NCBI GenBank assembly: GCA_013433145.1
Contig: CM024173.1
Coordinates: forward strand, 6,508,322-6,572,321
From: Ascaris suum
Taxonomy: Eukaryota > Nematoda > Chromadorea > Rhabditida > Ascarididae
DNA length: 64,000 bases
Direction: 5' to 3'
Of the stretch, positions 42,681-54,080 are shown piece by piece. Under the pieces are notes generated by a model. The model ran no database searches and was not told the DNA's origin. It worked only from the letters and a program-made list of their open reading frames with translations. The translations under genes and the position numbers were made by a program. Position 1 is the stretch's first letter; each line of letters opens with the position of its first letter.

Positions 42681-44282
42681 GGGGTATGGATTAAACCTTG
42701 ACTCATTTCTGTTTCGGGTTGCGACCAGCGTCGGACTTGATCAGGTCCCAGACCACGTGTCTACATCTGAATTGCTAAGAAATGGTCACTAAACTTCTTC
42801 AGGATCTAAAATTTACTATTACTTTTCCATCATTTCATATAACATTCAAATTCCGCTGGGAGGAGATTTTCTCCAGTGGATGGGAATCTACAGCACTTCC
42901 ATATTTGAATTTATTAAATGACAGTTGGTGCTCATTCTCATATACATTCCTTCCAGCTGCCTATACACGTCTTATGATATACATCATTAAGAACATATCC
43001 ACAGCATTTGCTCCACCCGGCAGACAAGTACTCATTTCCACAGAGATTTGATCAAAAAGAGCACAAACAAGTTCTGGCACACTTTCATTTCAAAAAACAA
43101 CGTAGACACTACGCCCAACACCGGGAACATCAACACTCCAGATCTTACAACCCTAACGCACCCCGAAGAGACTGAACCAAGGCTTGTATAACTGCATCGA
43201 GTTTCGATTTTGACTCGCACCCAAAAGACGATCAAAGTTCAAGTTCGCACGAGAAGTTCGCAAAATCAAAGGCCACTGCTTTGAGAATTCGCGCTTTCAC
43301 TTTACTGCTGAACACCACTCATCTAGCAGCCCTCTTCCCTGTTGCTTCACTCGAAAATCAGCTGCACCTAGTTAGAGCGGACGAGACGGAGTGTTGGACG
43401 GTGCTTTCTTCATGCAGTAAAGGGGCGGCGTGTTCGATTCCTTTCAAAAACTTTTCTGAGTATTCAGGAGCAGGGGTCATTAAGACAAAGGTAAGGGAGA
43501 AAGAGAGACACAAACCGAGTGAAACTATCTGCGATTCCGAAACAAAATAGACAGCACATGTAATAGTATTATCTACAACATATTTAGTTAACCTTCTTAG
43601 GTTTTCACCCATGTTCTTTGACCGTAGGATGTGCTTACCTGCGTTGTCCTCTTTCGTTCAAGAATAAACGCTAGAAAGGGTTCTGATGAACTCTTGGTGA
43701 GCTCAGTCAAGCATGTGGTATGTCTATAGTGTAAAACCTCTGCGTTATGAACTGAAGCTAGGGAAAAAGGAGGGGGACGTTATTTCTTGTCCGGAGAGTC
43801 TCGAAGCTCCGTCCTGTGGCGGAAGAGGAAGCTGTTTGTCAAATGTCTGCCGATGCAGCGGCCTCATGATGCAGCAAACGGCTGCACAGTAATGTGCCAA
43901 GAATGTGGTTTTCGTCGTGTCGTTTTCGTTCACAACAAATAAAGCAAGCAGTAATGGCCAGAGCAGAGGGAATATTAAAGCACATTCGTAGACACCAATT
44001 ATTATGTCGGTCGGAAATGCATCCTCCTCAATAAAATATGGCGTAAATGGCAAGTAAATTAAAGGGCAAGAAGCTTCATGGAAACAGACGAGTCTCCGAG
44101 CTGGAAGACTCGTTCCGTGCGTGATTCCGAATTTCGTCGCTTATGGTTTAAGAGCTGTTAGGCACACTGTTCTGAGTGCAAGTTTTGCAAGTCATAAACC
44201 CGTTGCTGTCTTGGTTCAGGCAATGATTCGATAGGAATATTGGGTAAGTATCTGATAGTCTTGTAGAGAGAGCGGGATCGAA

Positions 44283-44760
44283 TTGAACAGCACGACATTG
44301 CGACCATTGTTTAACGAATACATCAAGAGGGGTATTACAATCGCGGATTTAACATTTCTCCGCTATATCCCCTCAAAGTTCGCACCAGGCTCAAGGTACA
44401 AATTGAAAGGAACACAGGGAACGGAAGTGGTGCGCTCAATCCATTTGCTTCTATGTTCTTGCCCATACTCCTTCCCATATCGGTGCTTACAGCCGGCAGC
44501 TTGTTTTGTTTTAAACTGCGCTCAGATCATTGCGATCTGGCTGCGATACCCACTGCTCAGCAGTTACAACCACGTGTGTATCTTCCTTACTTTCGCATCT
44601 TCATGTCTCCATTCCTTATAATTTCTTATATTCTTCTCCTCTTTTATGGCGTTTTAAACGCATGGCTGCATCCCCTTCTTAGATCCTTGGATGTTCTTAT
44701 TATTTCTTTGCGTAGTCATTCGCTGATGTTCCATGCTTTCTTTATCGTAAAATAAAGATG
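44283..44760 (+). mobile_element. Possible third LINE C-terminal remnant upstream of H2A.Z
   Basis: Two overlapping open frames (44283-44621 and 44453-44755) carry IADLTFLRYIPSKFAPGSRY and CPYSFPYRCLQPAACF. These loosely resemble the C-terminal end of the LINE class seen elsewhere in the window, and the stretch ends in an AATAAA at about 44750. The similarity is weak and no catalytic motif is present. Confidence 0.25.
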
Positions 44761-45159
44761 TTGTTGTCTTTGTTGTTATTTAGAAGAAGCTTTCGGGAAA
44801 GGAACCTGCACATTTGAAAGCATTTGCCCGTATAAATTTATGTTCATCCGTTTTATGACCGACTCGGGTAATCACTTTTCTGTCGCAATTCTTGTAAGAA
44901 AGTGACCCATCGCTGCCATACCCTTCATTTGCTTTCATTACTTTGATGATCGATGAGTATAGAGGATCACTTACAACTTTTGAGACAACTTGCGGCGCAC
45001 AAAGCCTCAGTCAAAAATTCCCATCCAAAAACTTTCAAAAAACATCGAAAAACATAATTTCTTTTGAGCAGATTGCTTTCAATAGTTCAGACAATAGAGC
45101 TGCAAAGTGCAAAATTTTCAAATTGAGTGATTCATGAAAAGATGGCAAATTGCCACGTT

Positions 45160-45660
45160 GACGCTGATTGGTCAACGAAAGCGTTTGCCTTTCCCGCGTT
45201 TTCATTGCGAAACAGCGTCGCTTGTGCGTCTCGCGTCCCAGGTGAGGTGAGGGCGTACAGGATGGAGTCGGTGCGAGGAGCTGGCTAGATCCTCGGATCG
45301 AGTGATGGTTTTGTGTTACTTCCGGTGGGTCGCGTGGATTTGTTTTAATGCTGGTGGGGCGTGTGGAAAGTGGTGCACATGTGCTGACTACATCTGCAAC
45401 CTACTTACTCGGACTCAGTTTGAATATACAGTCGTATTCTGCTGCAGACTTTTTTACCTGCTAATCAAGCTTGGTCACGCCCGTGCCAGTTTATAAGATG
45501 GTCGATGTGATATAGTCAATGAATCTAGCAATATCTGTTATGTCTCTTCTAGTTTAGGAGGTCCCATTTCCTTATGACATTGGTTTTCTTTGCGTGCTTG
45601 CACAGTTGCCGAATAATGTTTCGCGCCGGTGAGCAACTTTGCACTTTATAGTGCTTGCAG
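45160..45660 (+). promoter_or_regulatory. Likely H2A.Z promoter and 5' leader
   Basis: An inverted CCAAT box (ATTGG, 45167-45171) is followed by an E2F-type site TTTCCCGCG (45190-45198) in a locally GC-richer stretch. This combination is typical of replication-linked chromatin genes. A donor-like CCCAG/GTGAGG follows near 45240, and an acceptor CTTGCAG ends at 45660, so the leader is either cis-spliced or replaced by a spliced leader. No TATA box was recognised. Function is inferred. Confidence 0.45.
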
Positions 45661-45682
45661 TTTCGGGAGATATTTCTGAATA

Positions 45683-48135
45683 ATGGCCGGTGGAAAAGGC
45701 AAAGCTGGAAAGGATTCCGGGAAGGCAAAGGGCAAAGTTATCTCGCGTAGTGCACGCTCCGGGCTTCAATTCCCCGTTGGTCGCATCCATCGTTTCCTCA
45801 AGCAAAGGTTAGTATTTAATCGAGCCTACGTATTTATCTTGCCGTTTTTAGTTTCTAATTATAAACAAGAAAATTGGTTTGGTCTGGCCAGATTTTCTGG
45901 AACTTTCAGCGACAACAATCTCTTCCTCCCCCCTCCCCTCCCGCCCCCACCCTTGCTCCTTACAACCGGAACCACAAATAGTCACCACAGATAATCGAGG
46001 CTGCTTTAGGATGATTGATTTATGAGTCAGGATCTTGTAGCGTCCTGTTGGACGTATATTGCTTTTGCAGTTTCTCTCCTTTCAGATTCTTGCAGTGAAG
46101 CGGACTATTTTCCAGCGAACATAATATTCCCGAAAGGATATGGCATCGCATAGATTTGCTCTTGCGAATTGAAGTGAAGGTGCAGGAAATGCTGTGTTGT
46201 GTGCGTCGTGTGGAGCATTTCATATCAAATTCAAATTTGGGCACAACCGAGACTTCTTCCACAGTTTCGAATTTTCCACAGGATTAATCCTTCCATATAA
46301 TAAGGGGATGAAGGGGGGGGGGGGGGAGGGGCAGTTGGTCTCGCTTTAATTTCCCATCTGAAAAAAAAGTTGGGATGACAGCCTTATGACCAATCGAGTT
46401 GGCTAGACTAGAAGAAATTATTTCAGTTGTTTTCACGGGAGTTCAGTTAGCGGATGTACCGCCAGCCCATTTCATTACAGTTAAGCATCATTGGGGTTTC
46501 ATCAACGTTTTTCGCTCTTAATTGCTACGCATTTTTCTTTAAGTTCTCGATAGCGTATCGAAAATTCATCTAATTACTTCAAGATTTTTTAAAATTGTTG
46601 GTGTATGTCCGAGTAATAAAGCAGAAACCCTGGCAGCACTAATGGTAATTTGAATAAATTGATGGCGTGAATGAAATGGCGAGAGGTGTGGTTTGGGGAA
46701 GAGTTCACGTCATAGAGAATAGTTATATGGTTGGCGGTGCAAAATGCTGCATTTGTTCGAATATAATTCTTTTTACAAGAAGGTAACACAAGTGCTCTTT
46801 CGAAAGTGAATTTTTGTAGAATACTTGCAAATTGCTGCCCACAAAGCGTGTAAATCTCAAAAAATATCGTGCGCATGATGACACTTTTTGCAAGTACATC
46901 TCATATTTAAAGAGGAGTTCAACTAGAGTAGTAGAAATATGAGCTCACCTCAAACAAATCTGCGCGCTCCATTCAGATAGGGGTAAGAGCCCGGGGGTTT
47001 TAATTAAAAAATAAGAAACATCTCAACATGGCCATGTTTTTCCAGAACCACTTCGCATGGTCGTGTTGGGGCAACGGCAGCAGTTTATAGTGCGGCAATT
47101 CTGGAGTATCTGACGGCCGAAGTGCTTGAACTGGCAGGAAATGCATCGAAAGATCTGAAAGTGAAGAGGATCACCCCGAGACATTTGCATTTAGCGATCC
47201 GTGGTGATGAAGAGTTGGACACACTCATAAAGGCTACCATCGCTGGTGGAGGTACTTTTCTGACTATGCTTATTTGGTTTTCTCTAGCGTGTGCTTTGAG
47301 TGGATGAGTAAATTTCATGAATAACTGCTTTCGACGAAAAATTGAAAGATTTATCACAGGCAAACTGAGAGGGCTGTGAAGTGGACGCAGGTTTTTGAAT
47401 TCTTTACGAAATGTGGGGTTGCATCTGTGTTGTCTCCACTTCCCCTTTCCAGCGCACGCCTTGTTTCTGTAAATTTCCTAGCCGGGTAAAGTACACAATA
47501 TGCATCGTTGCTGCAAAAATTTTTGCGTAGCGAGACACTTCTTCGAGTTTTGGTGGGAACGGAGAGTGCTTCTTATGAACGTAGTAGCCGTTGTGCATGG
47601 TCTTTCTCGACAGCCTTCGTAAAGATCTGCTTGGAATGCGTAATGGATCGAAAGGAGGGAGATAGAGTGTTACCTGTGGATCGCGAGGAATTGTCTGCAT
47701 GAGGGCCCAGCAGTCGGTGAAGTTAGCGAACCTTAGGTTCTGTTGTAGAGATTTTTGAGACGCGAGACTCCATCAGGGAATGGGTGACTCGATCGAACCA
47801 AGCTTGTTGTCAACATAGGTGCCGAGATGAGATGGATGGACGCAACGCCAAAGTTTGTCCACCTTTCCATGTGGGAATGAAGCGCTCTTCTGATTCTTAT
47901 GTAATGGCTCGTTTTTTTCAGTCAGCAGCATGTGTAAAGTGTCTTCTGTTCTCGTCTAAGCTGAAGCTGAAAATATCCATTTGTAGGCGTGATTCCACAC
48001 ATCCACCGTTATCTGATGAGCAAGAAGGTCAGCCTACACCAGGACAGAAACCAGGACCAGCATGAAGTGCTTTCGAATGGACACCGTGGCCACCTGGAAT
48101 TGTTATATTCCATCTTTTGGTTCTCTGCCTCCTAA
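45683..48135 (+). CDS. htz-1: Histone variant H2A.Z, three exons, with an apparent C-terminal frameshift
   Basis: Nucleosome variant that marks promoters. Exon 1 (45683-45807) encodes [18 protein letters not shown] and the N-terminal helix through GRI-HRFLKQ. Exon 2 (47046-47251) encodes [45 protein letters not shown] and TIAGGG. Exon 3 starts at 47987 with [14 protein letters not shown]. The [10 protein letters not shown] docking and acidic-patch segment and the [10 protein letters not shown] loop are H2A.Z-type, not canonical H2A. After SKK the frame runs on to a stop at 48135 (about 159 aa). The next frame instead reads [12 protein letters not shown] and stops at 48063-48065, the Pro/Gly-rich tail expected of nematode H2A.Z (about 136 aa). 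One G appears to be missing at about 48034-48036. The introns are 1238 and 735 nt. An acceptor (CTTGCAG, to 45660) lies 22 nt before the ATG. Confidence 0.93.
45925..45952 (+). repeat. C-rich low-complexity run in H2A.Z intron 1
   Basis: Pyrimidine run of short C blocks (CTCCCCCCTCCCCTCCCGCC and on) about 120 bases after exon 1. Its reverse strand has several G runs. It is not coding, although a frame stays open across it. Confidence 0.8.
46313..46331 (+). repeat. Poly-G tract (G14 then AGGGG) in H2A.Z intron 1
   Basis: Fourteen consecutive G residues (46313-46326) followed by A and four G. It lies inside the first intron of H2A.Z, which also carries a C-rich run at 45925-45952. Such tracts are error-prone in sequencing and could form quadruplex structures. 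Confidence 0.9.
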
Positions 48136-48357
48136 TCTTCGCACATTTCGGCCATAATTGTTGTGTCCCCTTAACTTTGCTTTCATAATGCATCGCTGTT
48201 TTTGTGCACTTATTTCATATTTCTTGGAGCCGCTGATTCTCGTATTGTTTCATATATTCGTTCAATATGACACTCGCTGATCGCTTTCTTATCATATTTC
48301 TCAAAATATTGTTGCGCAGTATGTACCAGATGAGTTTCTTACGTTTGGCATTATGGT

Positions 48358-48892
48358 TTATGACACTTCGGAGTCCTCACCTATTTTAATAAGGGATTTA
48401 AGAATATCAGTTATGGAAGGTTGTTCGTTCGTTGTGGGTAGAAGTGATTGCAAGGTCTTTTGAGTTGGGCAAGTTTTCAGAGTGGGCAAGGCCTTCGTGA
48501 AATCCACCAGGAGACGTAGGCAGCTGCGATCGAGCGTTGCAGTAGAGTGTGTTGGATGCTTATGTGTTGTGCTTTTCTTGGCACTGTTTGTACTTATCGT
48601 TATTATTGTCACGTCTAATATAAACGGTTCCAGATCTCGAATGCCGTCCTTTGCAGAGCGTGTATTTGACCGTCTAAAGGGGGCTGCGAAGAAAGGCAGA
48701 AGTATTATGAGCACTGAGTCATCTAGTAGCTTTAAGAAGTGGTGTGCAAAAAGCCATGCTTTTCGCGACTGGTGCTTTTGCAACAACAAAGCGTTTTGCA
48801 TCAACAAAAGGATCGGCATTATCGGCAGTGCGCTAAACTGCGTCTTAAATATCCTAAGGGCGGTGGTAGTGAAGGGTTTTTATTGTTATTGA
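48358..48892. other. Stretch open on both strands between H2A.Z and the unassigned gene
   Basis: The minus strand is open for 153 codons (48358-48819), ending LLPTTNEQPSITDILKSLIK then IGEDSEVS. The plus strand is open for 136 codons (48482-48892), with a hydrophobic segment VGCLCVVLFLALFVLIVIIV followed by RMPSFAERVFDRLKGAAKKG. The first in-frame plus ATG is near 48642, inside the ORF. The minus frame has a protein-like end and a splice-like acceptor (GATCGCAG) but does not connect in phase to the gene at 49174. At most one is coding and it could be 3' UTR of H2A.Z. Confidence 0.3.
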
Positions 48893-49000
48893 TACGGCAC
48901 CTTAGGATGCTGTTCAGCATTCGTCGTTAAACAGTTACTGCACGATACTGCCTGGATGCTTCCGTAATCGCTGTGTTAGATGTGATCGCAGCACTGGTTT

Positions 49001-49029
49001 TTTATTCGCGGCATTCGGTTGCAAATAAA
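49001..49029. terminator. Opposed polyadenylation signals, tail-to-tail genes
   Basis: A minus-strand AATAAA (reverse complement of 49001-49006) ends the unassigned gene about 170 nt after its stop. A plus-strand AATAAA (49024-49029) is the first consensus signal I see after H2A.Z, although that would make a 3' UTR of nearly 0.9-1 kb. Both assignments are by position only. Confidence 0.4.
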
Positions 49030-49173
49030 GTTTTCGCGATTGCTGATGTGCTTCAGTTGTGGCCGCGGTGAGGATTGACCTAACAGACATGAATGCCACT
49101 GGGCGACTGGGGATGTATGTTCAACAAAAGTAAGTAGCATGGTGCATGTGGTAGATGTCAAGGTCCTTGGGCA

Positions 49174-49957
49174 TTATTCTAAAGCTTCATGGAGACCGTA
49201 AGGTGTAGCGAAGCGACGAAATTTAGAGGGGTGGTGGATATGTCTGTACTGTTCAACAAATAATTTTCTGAGGACCGTTTGCAGCGCAGCTGTTCGAAGA
49301 ATCGGCTGGAGCTCAGCGGGCTGTTGAACTTCCAGGATGTGGTACGCATCTGGAATGAAGAATAATGAGTTAGCGCATAGCGGTCAGGTGCACTCCATAC
49401 TTTTGTTCTTCACTGGCCGGCGAAGCAGAATGACTAATCCGGAGCTTCGAATCCTGGAGAGCGCATAGCACATCATCGTTTTCATCGACAGAATACATAC
49501 GAGTAATCAGTTTCGACTGATCTGAAAGTTTTACAGGTTGTCCACCTTGCAGTCGTGACATTGCAGTTGTTCACATTTCATATTGTAAAGCAGTAGGTGG
49601 ACATCGCACTTACAAAGGCGAAGCAATAAGCATAATATGGGTCGAGGACAGTGAAAATAAATCCATTCAGTCGAGCTAGATCTCGTAGAGTTGGTTCACC
49701 TAAATATGTTGCCCAGAAATTCTCGAAGTTGGTGGAGAGACTCTACTCGAGATCTTCCAGAGTTCAGAGGTGCCCACCTTTGTTGTCGAATTTCCAAGTT
49801 TTAGTTTCCTGAATGGCTAGACGGCCCCTCATTTTTGCACTTCCCAGTCGGAGTCATACCCACTTCCCGAAATCATAGAACTTAAAATCAGTGAACAACC
49901 AATTTATCCAATCACGAATCACATTAGTTGGCGTCAGATGACTGTCATAGGTAAATG
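49174..49957 (-). CDS. Unrecognised protein, last four exons (5' end not found)
   Basis: Four exons join in frame with good splice sites: 49860-49957, 49614-49742, 49414-49516 and 49174-49349, ending at TAA (49174-49176). A minus-strand AATAAA at 49001-49006 follows at a normal 3'-UTR distance. The 168 residues seen include AFTYDSHLTPTNVIRDWI, KFYDFGKW, WATYLGEPTLRDLARLNGF, TVLDPYYAYCF, MYSVDENDDVLCALQD, ILEVQQPAELQPILRTAA and KLFVEQYRHIHHPSKF. It is rich in aromatic residues and Leu and looks like a folded, soluble domain with no clear membrane segment. The first visible exon needs a preceding donor in phase 1, which I could not find; the AT tract at 50.4 kb may lie in that intron. I do not recognise the family and give no function. 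Confidence 0.7.
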
Positions 49958-50390
49958 CTGACATTATACGTACTCAGTCTCAGTTTCATTGCTAGCGATA
50001 GTTTTTTTCCTGGAAACAATTGCCGGAAAAGTGGAATATAGATGCAATTTGGGAAAATCTGGCAAATCAGGTGATAATAATTAACGCAGGATGCGAACTT
50101 ACGTACGTTCTAATTACTTGTTCTCACAAAAGTGCTCAGAGGACAATTCATTTCTCTTCTTTTCTCGGTACGTATTTGGTTTCTTGGCCACACTTATGCC
50201 TTTTGCAGAGATATTCCGCTTAACTTAAAATGAAGCTCCCCGTCCTCCTCTTTCCCCTCCCCCTCCCATCCTCAAATAAACCTTCCATCGAAGCATTAGC
50301 GAGTAAAAGCAATCCACTCTCTGATAAGCCGTTTCTACTTCCTCAGTTAATCACCTTTTTCACATAGCCAAAAGTGATTTGTCTTTAGGT

Positions 50391-50576
<186 letters not shown>

Positions 50577-51779
50577 ACATAAACTTTCCTGGAAAAAAAA
50601 TCCCACTTCCAATAATCCTTCTCGAAAACTTTGAAAATTTATCACCTCCTATCAGTTTTGTTCTTTTGAATATGGTAGTCTCATATTCCTACCCCCAGCA
50701 GCACAATAATTTCTCGCAGTTTAAACCTTTTTGGCATAAACCTTTTTGGTTTTTGTGCATTACTGCAGCATTTTCATGGATAACCGAGCGTTGCGGGCAG
50801 AGATCTTGCACGACCTTCTGGGGATGTCTACGCTTCAACTACCTAATGTTGAGACTTCACTACGATGGTAGAAGGTGCATATGCCGATGATGCTGACGTG
50901 AGTCGGAAATGGACGTAATTATGACTGTCATAACCTGTTGGTCAACATGATGGCAAACCGCTGGTTGTGAAGGCATTGGAAGCATGCAAACGTTTATAGT
51001 GAACACTGAAACCTTCATAAAGAAGTCTAGCTGAAGCGTTCGAACAAGTATGCGATGGTGTGTTCAGCTCATTTTCTCGTAGTTTGTCTATAGGACACCC
51101 AAAACATGAGGAACTTTTTGTTGTTGTGGATGAAAGGTTGAGATGCAGATCTATTGTTGTTTCCAACTTGTATGAGGCTTGTTAGATGGGCGTGACGATT
51201 CTGAGACCAGTGTCCTTCAGAAGGATAGCAATCGCCTTGTTAAGTAGTATTCTCTAACACTTCTGACGTTAGTCTCATTTGTTGGAGTTATTGCAAACGC
51301 ATAGTTATGTGTGGATCGTCCTGTTTCTGAGCAACGCTAAGCTCAAAGAACGTCATCAATTAGAAATCGAGTTGAGGAAGTGCAGAGAGCAGTACTGATC
51401 ACAGATACCAATAAATTATTCAGCAAACGCAAGCACCGAGTGATGCTTCTGGTAAAAGAAATATGGTGAGCATCGCTTGCAATTGAATGTGAATCTTTCA
51501 TTCAGTGGTGAATGTAAGCCCTGAATGCATCCGCCTGCGTTGACATCTCCGTTTTTTCCTAGTCAGGCAGCAATATCCTCCCGGTCTTTGTCGAGTTGCT
51601 TCATCCAGCTGCTGTGGCCTTGTTATGTGTACTTCATTTGGGGGAGCACATGTAACAAGTTAAATGGCATTTACTTGCTCCAGATGCTTTCAAGACCAAT
51701 ATTATTGTGATGGCCGAGACAATGTTTGAAATGATGATGGCGATTCTTTGCATTTTTTAAACTCTTTTTTGTTATTTAT

Positions 51780-54080
51780 AACGACCATTTTCCTCCTCAG
51801 CAGTCCCGAGGAGTTGCTGTTTTGATCAAAAAGCATTTCGACTTCTCTTTACTTCACTCCGAGAATTCTCTTTGTGGTTATGAGCTTCTATGCGTTAATT
51901 ATTTTCGAAGGCTGTCTATCGGACTCCTTAGCTGTAGCGCTCCGGAAACTGCTAAGGCTTTTGGTAACCTGGCTGACTGGTGCACTACAGACTTGCTATT
52001 TGTTGTTGTTGGTGAGTTCAGTGTCGTGACGGAACCGACAAGTGAATTTCCATATCCATCAAATTGCTTCGATAACTTTCTTGCAGGAAATAGTCTTTTT
52101 AATTTTATATTTGATGGCACACCATTACTTAACATATTCGCTTATCTTCTCACGAGTGACTTAGATTTAACTGGTGACGTTCCTGTTGGAGAGTTTTTCG
52201 ACTGGAGAGCACAGTTCCACTCGTTTTTCTCTAAACTCAATCAGCCAAGATGCATTCATAACAACAGTTTATGATTATTCTAACGGAAAGTGGCAATATG
52301 CGAGCACGGTGCTAGTCTCGCGTAACTAGGATCTACTTCTTGAGCATTTTACGGATATTGAATTAATGTAACATCTAGTTTTGGCGATTGTGCATTACGC
52401 TATGTATCTCATCGTCAGGTTAAGTCTGTGCATTCTTTTCTATCTCGGTAAAGGAATCAAAAAATTCCGGCAATGGTTGCAACGGTTTTTTACCCATCGA
52501 GATTGGTAAACCTTTGGTGAATGTTGCAACGTGTGCCTTAAGGACTGAGATGGGTGTGCAAACGACTATGAAAATCTGCAAAAATGTTACTGGAAAGGTA
52601 AAGACCATCATGATATTAAGTGTGTTGAATATTGTATCGACGTAATTATCACTGACGATTTTGCAGAGGAGGATTTGTTTGCAAAGTACTTTGCGGAATA
52701 ATTTGCAAAGGTGAAATTAACACGGTGCCTGATCTTGAAGCCTTGAGGATATTCCCATTGATTTGGCTATCATTGCTCACGCTATCATATCTCTTATGGC
52801 GATTTGTTATCCTTTGTTACTTCTTTTCATGTCATCTTTGAAACTTTCGACTTCTCCTCGCTAGAATTGTTCATTGCTTAAGAAGCCGACTTCAAACGAT
52901 ATTTCCAAATACACAACTATTTACTTAACATGGCCGATGTGCAAAGTTATGCAGGTGATCGCTCGGGATACGCTCAGCAAATTTGTTTAGTCGGAACAAA
53001 TTTCGTTTCTCAAAGGGAAAATTAACAGTTTATCATTTGTCGAGTTCATCTGTTCACTGGTTTTGGCGTTGAGTGATCGAATTCGTACCAATGATTATGC
53101 CTACCCGTTTGATACTATAAGATTTTTTAGTTAACTTGTACTCTTACAGCATATCGGAGAGGCTCCTAATTTGACTCATTGTTTTCTCAGTGATCGAAAT
53201 TTTCAAACTCAAGTGGGCAAATCCCTTTTCTAATCATACGGTATCATTAATGTTATTCATCGAGGTAGCATATTGCGCGTCACGTTAGTGGCGGTGGATA
53301 GGAATGGTCATGGATGTCTTGATTAACCTTTAGCATTTATTTGAAGATTTATAGACCGATTGATGATCCCATTTTAGAATTTATTAAATTCCCGCATGAG
53401 ATGGACGTAAGGTAATGCGTGGCTACTGCATGCTAACGGCTAAAGGTGGGATTGCTACATTTGATTTTGAAGGACGATTTGATTCCTACTGCCATTTTCA
53501 GTCGTGCTTCGGGAGCGTTCGTTGAAGAATTTTTGCACCGGAAGCCTCATTGTGAGTCGGTGACAGTTGGAACCTTTAAGGTGGCAAGTTGCATTCTGCG
53601 GATAATTTAGTATAGTTAAATAGAACATTATAGGAAAACCTTATCGCTTCTGGTCGCTCTATTCCTAAACATGGTTGTCCAGTCGGTCGCCTTTTTTGAA
53701 ATCTGAAGCCGAGATGCTGGATAATGCGCAACTACGTTTCTTGAGAATAGATTTTATGAAAGCCTTTGTGGGTCCGTAGAGTCCGATCTATGAAACCCAT
53801 TAGCGCATTTCCGGCGTGAAATCACTTGAATATCGCCGTCTTGAATTAAACCTTACATTGTGTTTCAAAATTGTTATCGGTTTCTCTGAGGCCAAACTTG
53901 ATTGTCGTTATAATCGACGTGTTTTTTCACACTCATAACTTTTAGATACTTCCGCTCTTCTCAGCTCTGAATTCAGTTCACAGTTGCTTTCCTTGCGAGT
54001 GACACGAGCGCGGAATAAACTTCCTGTTGATGTCGTTCAGCCACTAGTGCTTTGTGTTCAAGTTGTCTAAAGCCTTCCAT
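51780..54080 (+). mobile_element. Degenerate CR1/L2-like LINE: endonuclease followed by reverse transcriptase remains
   Basis: The ORF at 51822-52274 starts with RGVAVLIKKHFDFSLLHSEN just upstream and in frame, then YELLCVNYFRRLS, VVVGEFSV and LLTSDLDLTGDVPVGEFFDW. This is the apurinic endonuclease domain of non-LTR retrotransposons, with the GDFN motif decayed to GEFS. The RT core (about 52600-53600) is too decayed to follow. The C-terminal part is recognisable again: ISGVKSLEYRRLELNLTLCF near 53810 and LLSLRVTRARNKLPVDVVQ near 53985-54040. Order and spacing fit one element of about 2.3 kb, now inactive. Confidence 0.75.

Larger units (their letters stand above)
40908..45159. other. Divergent intergenic region between WAPL and H2A.Z
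   Basis: Apart from the possible LINE remnant at 44283-44760 and the inverted repeat at 42587-42680, I see no coding exon. ORFs at 41422-41610 (-), 42782-43051 (+) and 43281-43550 (+) have no recognisable features. The segment 41650-42760 is unusually rich in short GGTT/CCGG-containing words but shows no clean tandem unit. Confidence 0.45.

Noticed and set aside
43365..43445. tRNA-like boxes (TTAGAGCGG and GTTCGATTCC)
   Set aside because: The spacing is too long for a normal tRNA and no acceptor stem pairs, so no tRNA is called.
48063..48065. Splicing instead of a frameshift to reach the Pro/Gly tail of H2A.Z
   Set aside because: AAG/GTCAGC could be a donor, but no acceptor restores the tail frame without an impossibly short intron.
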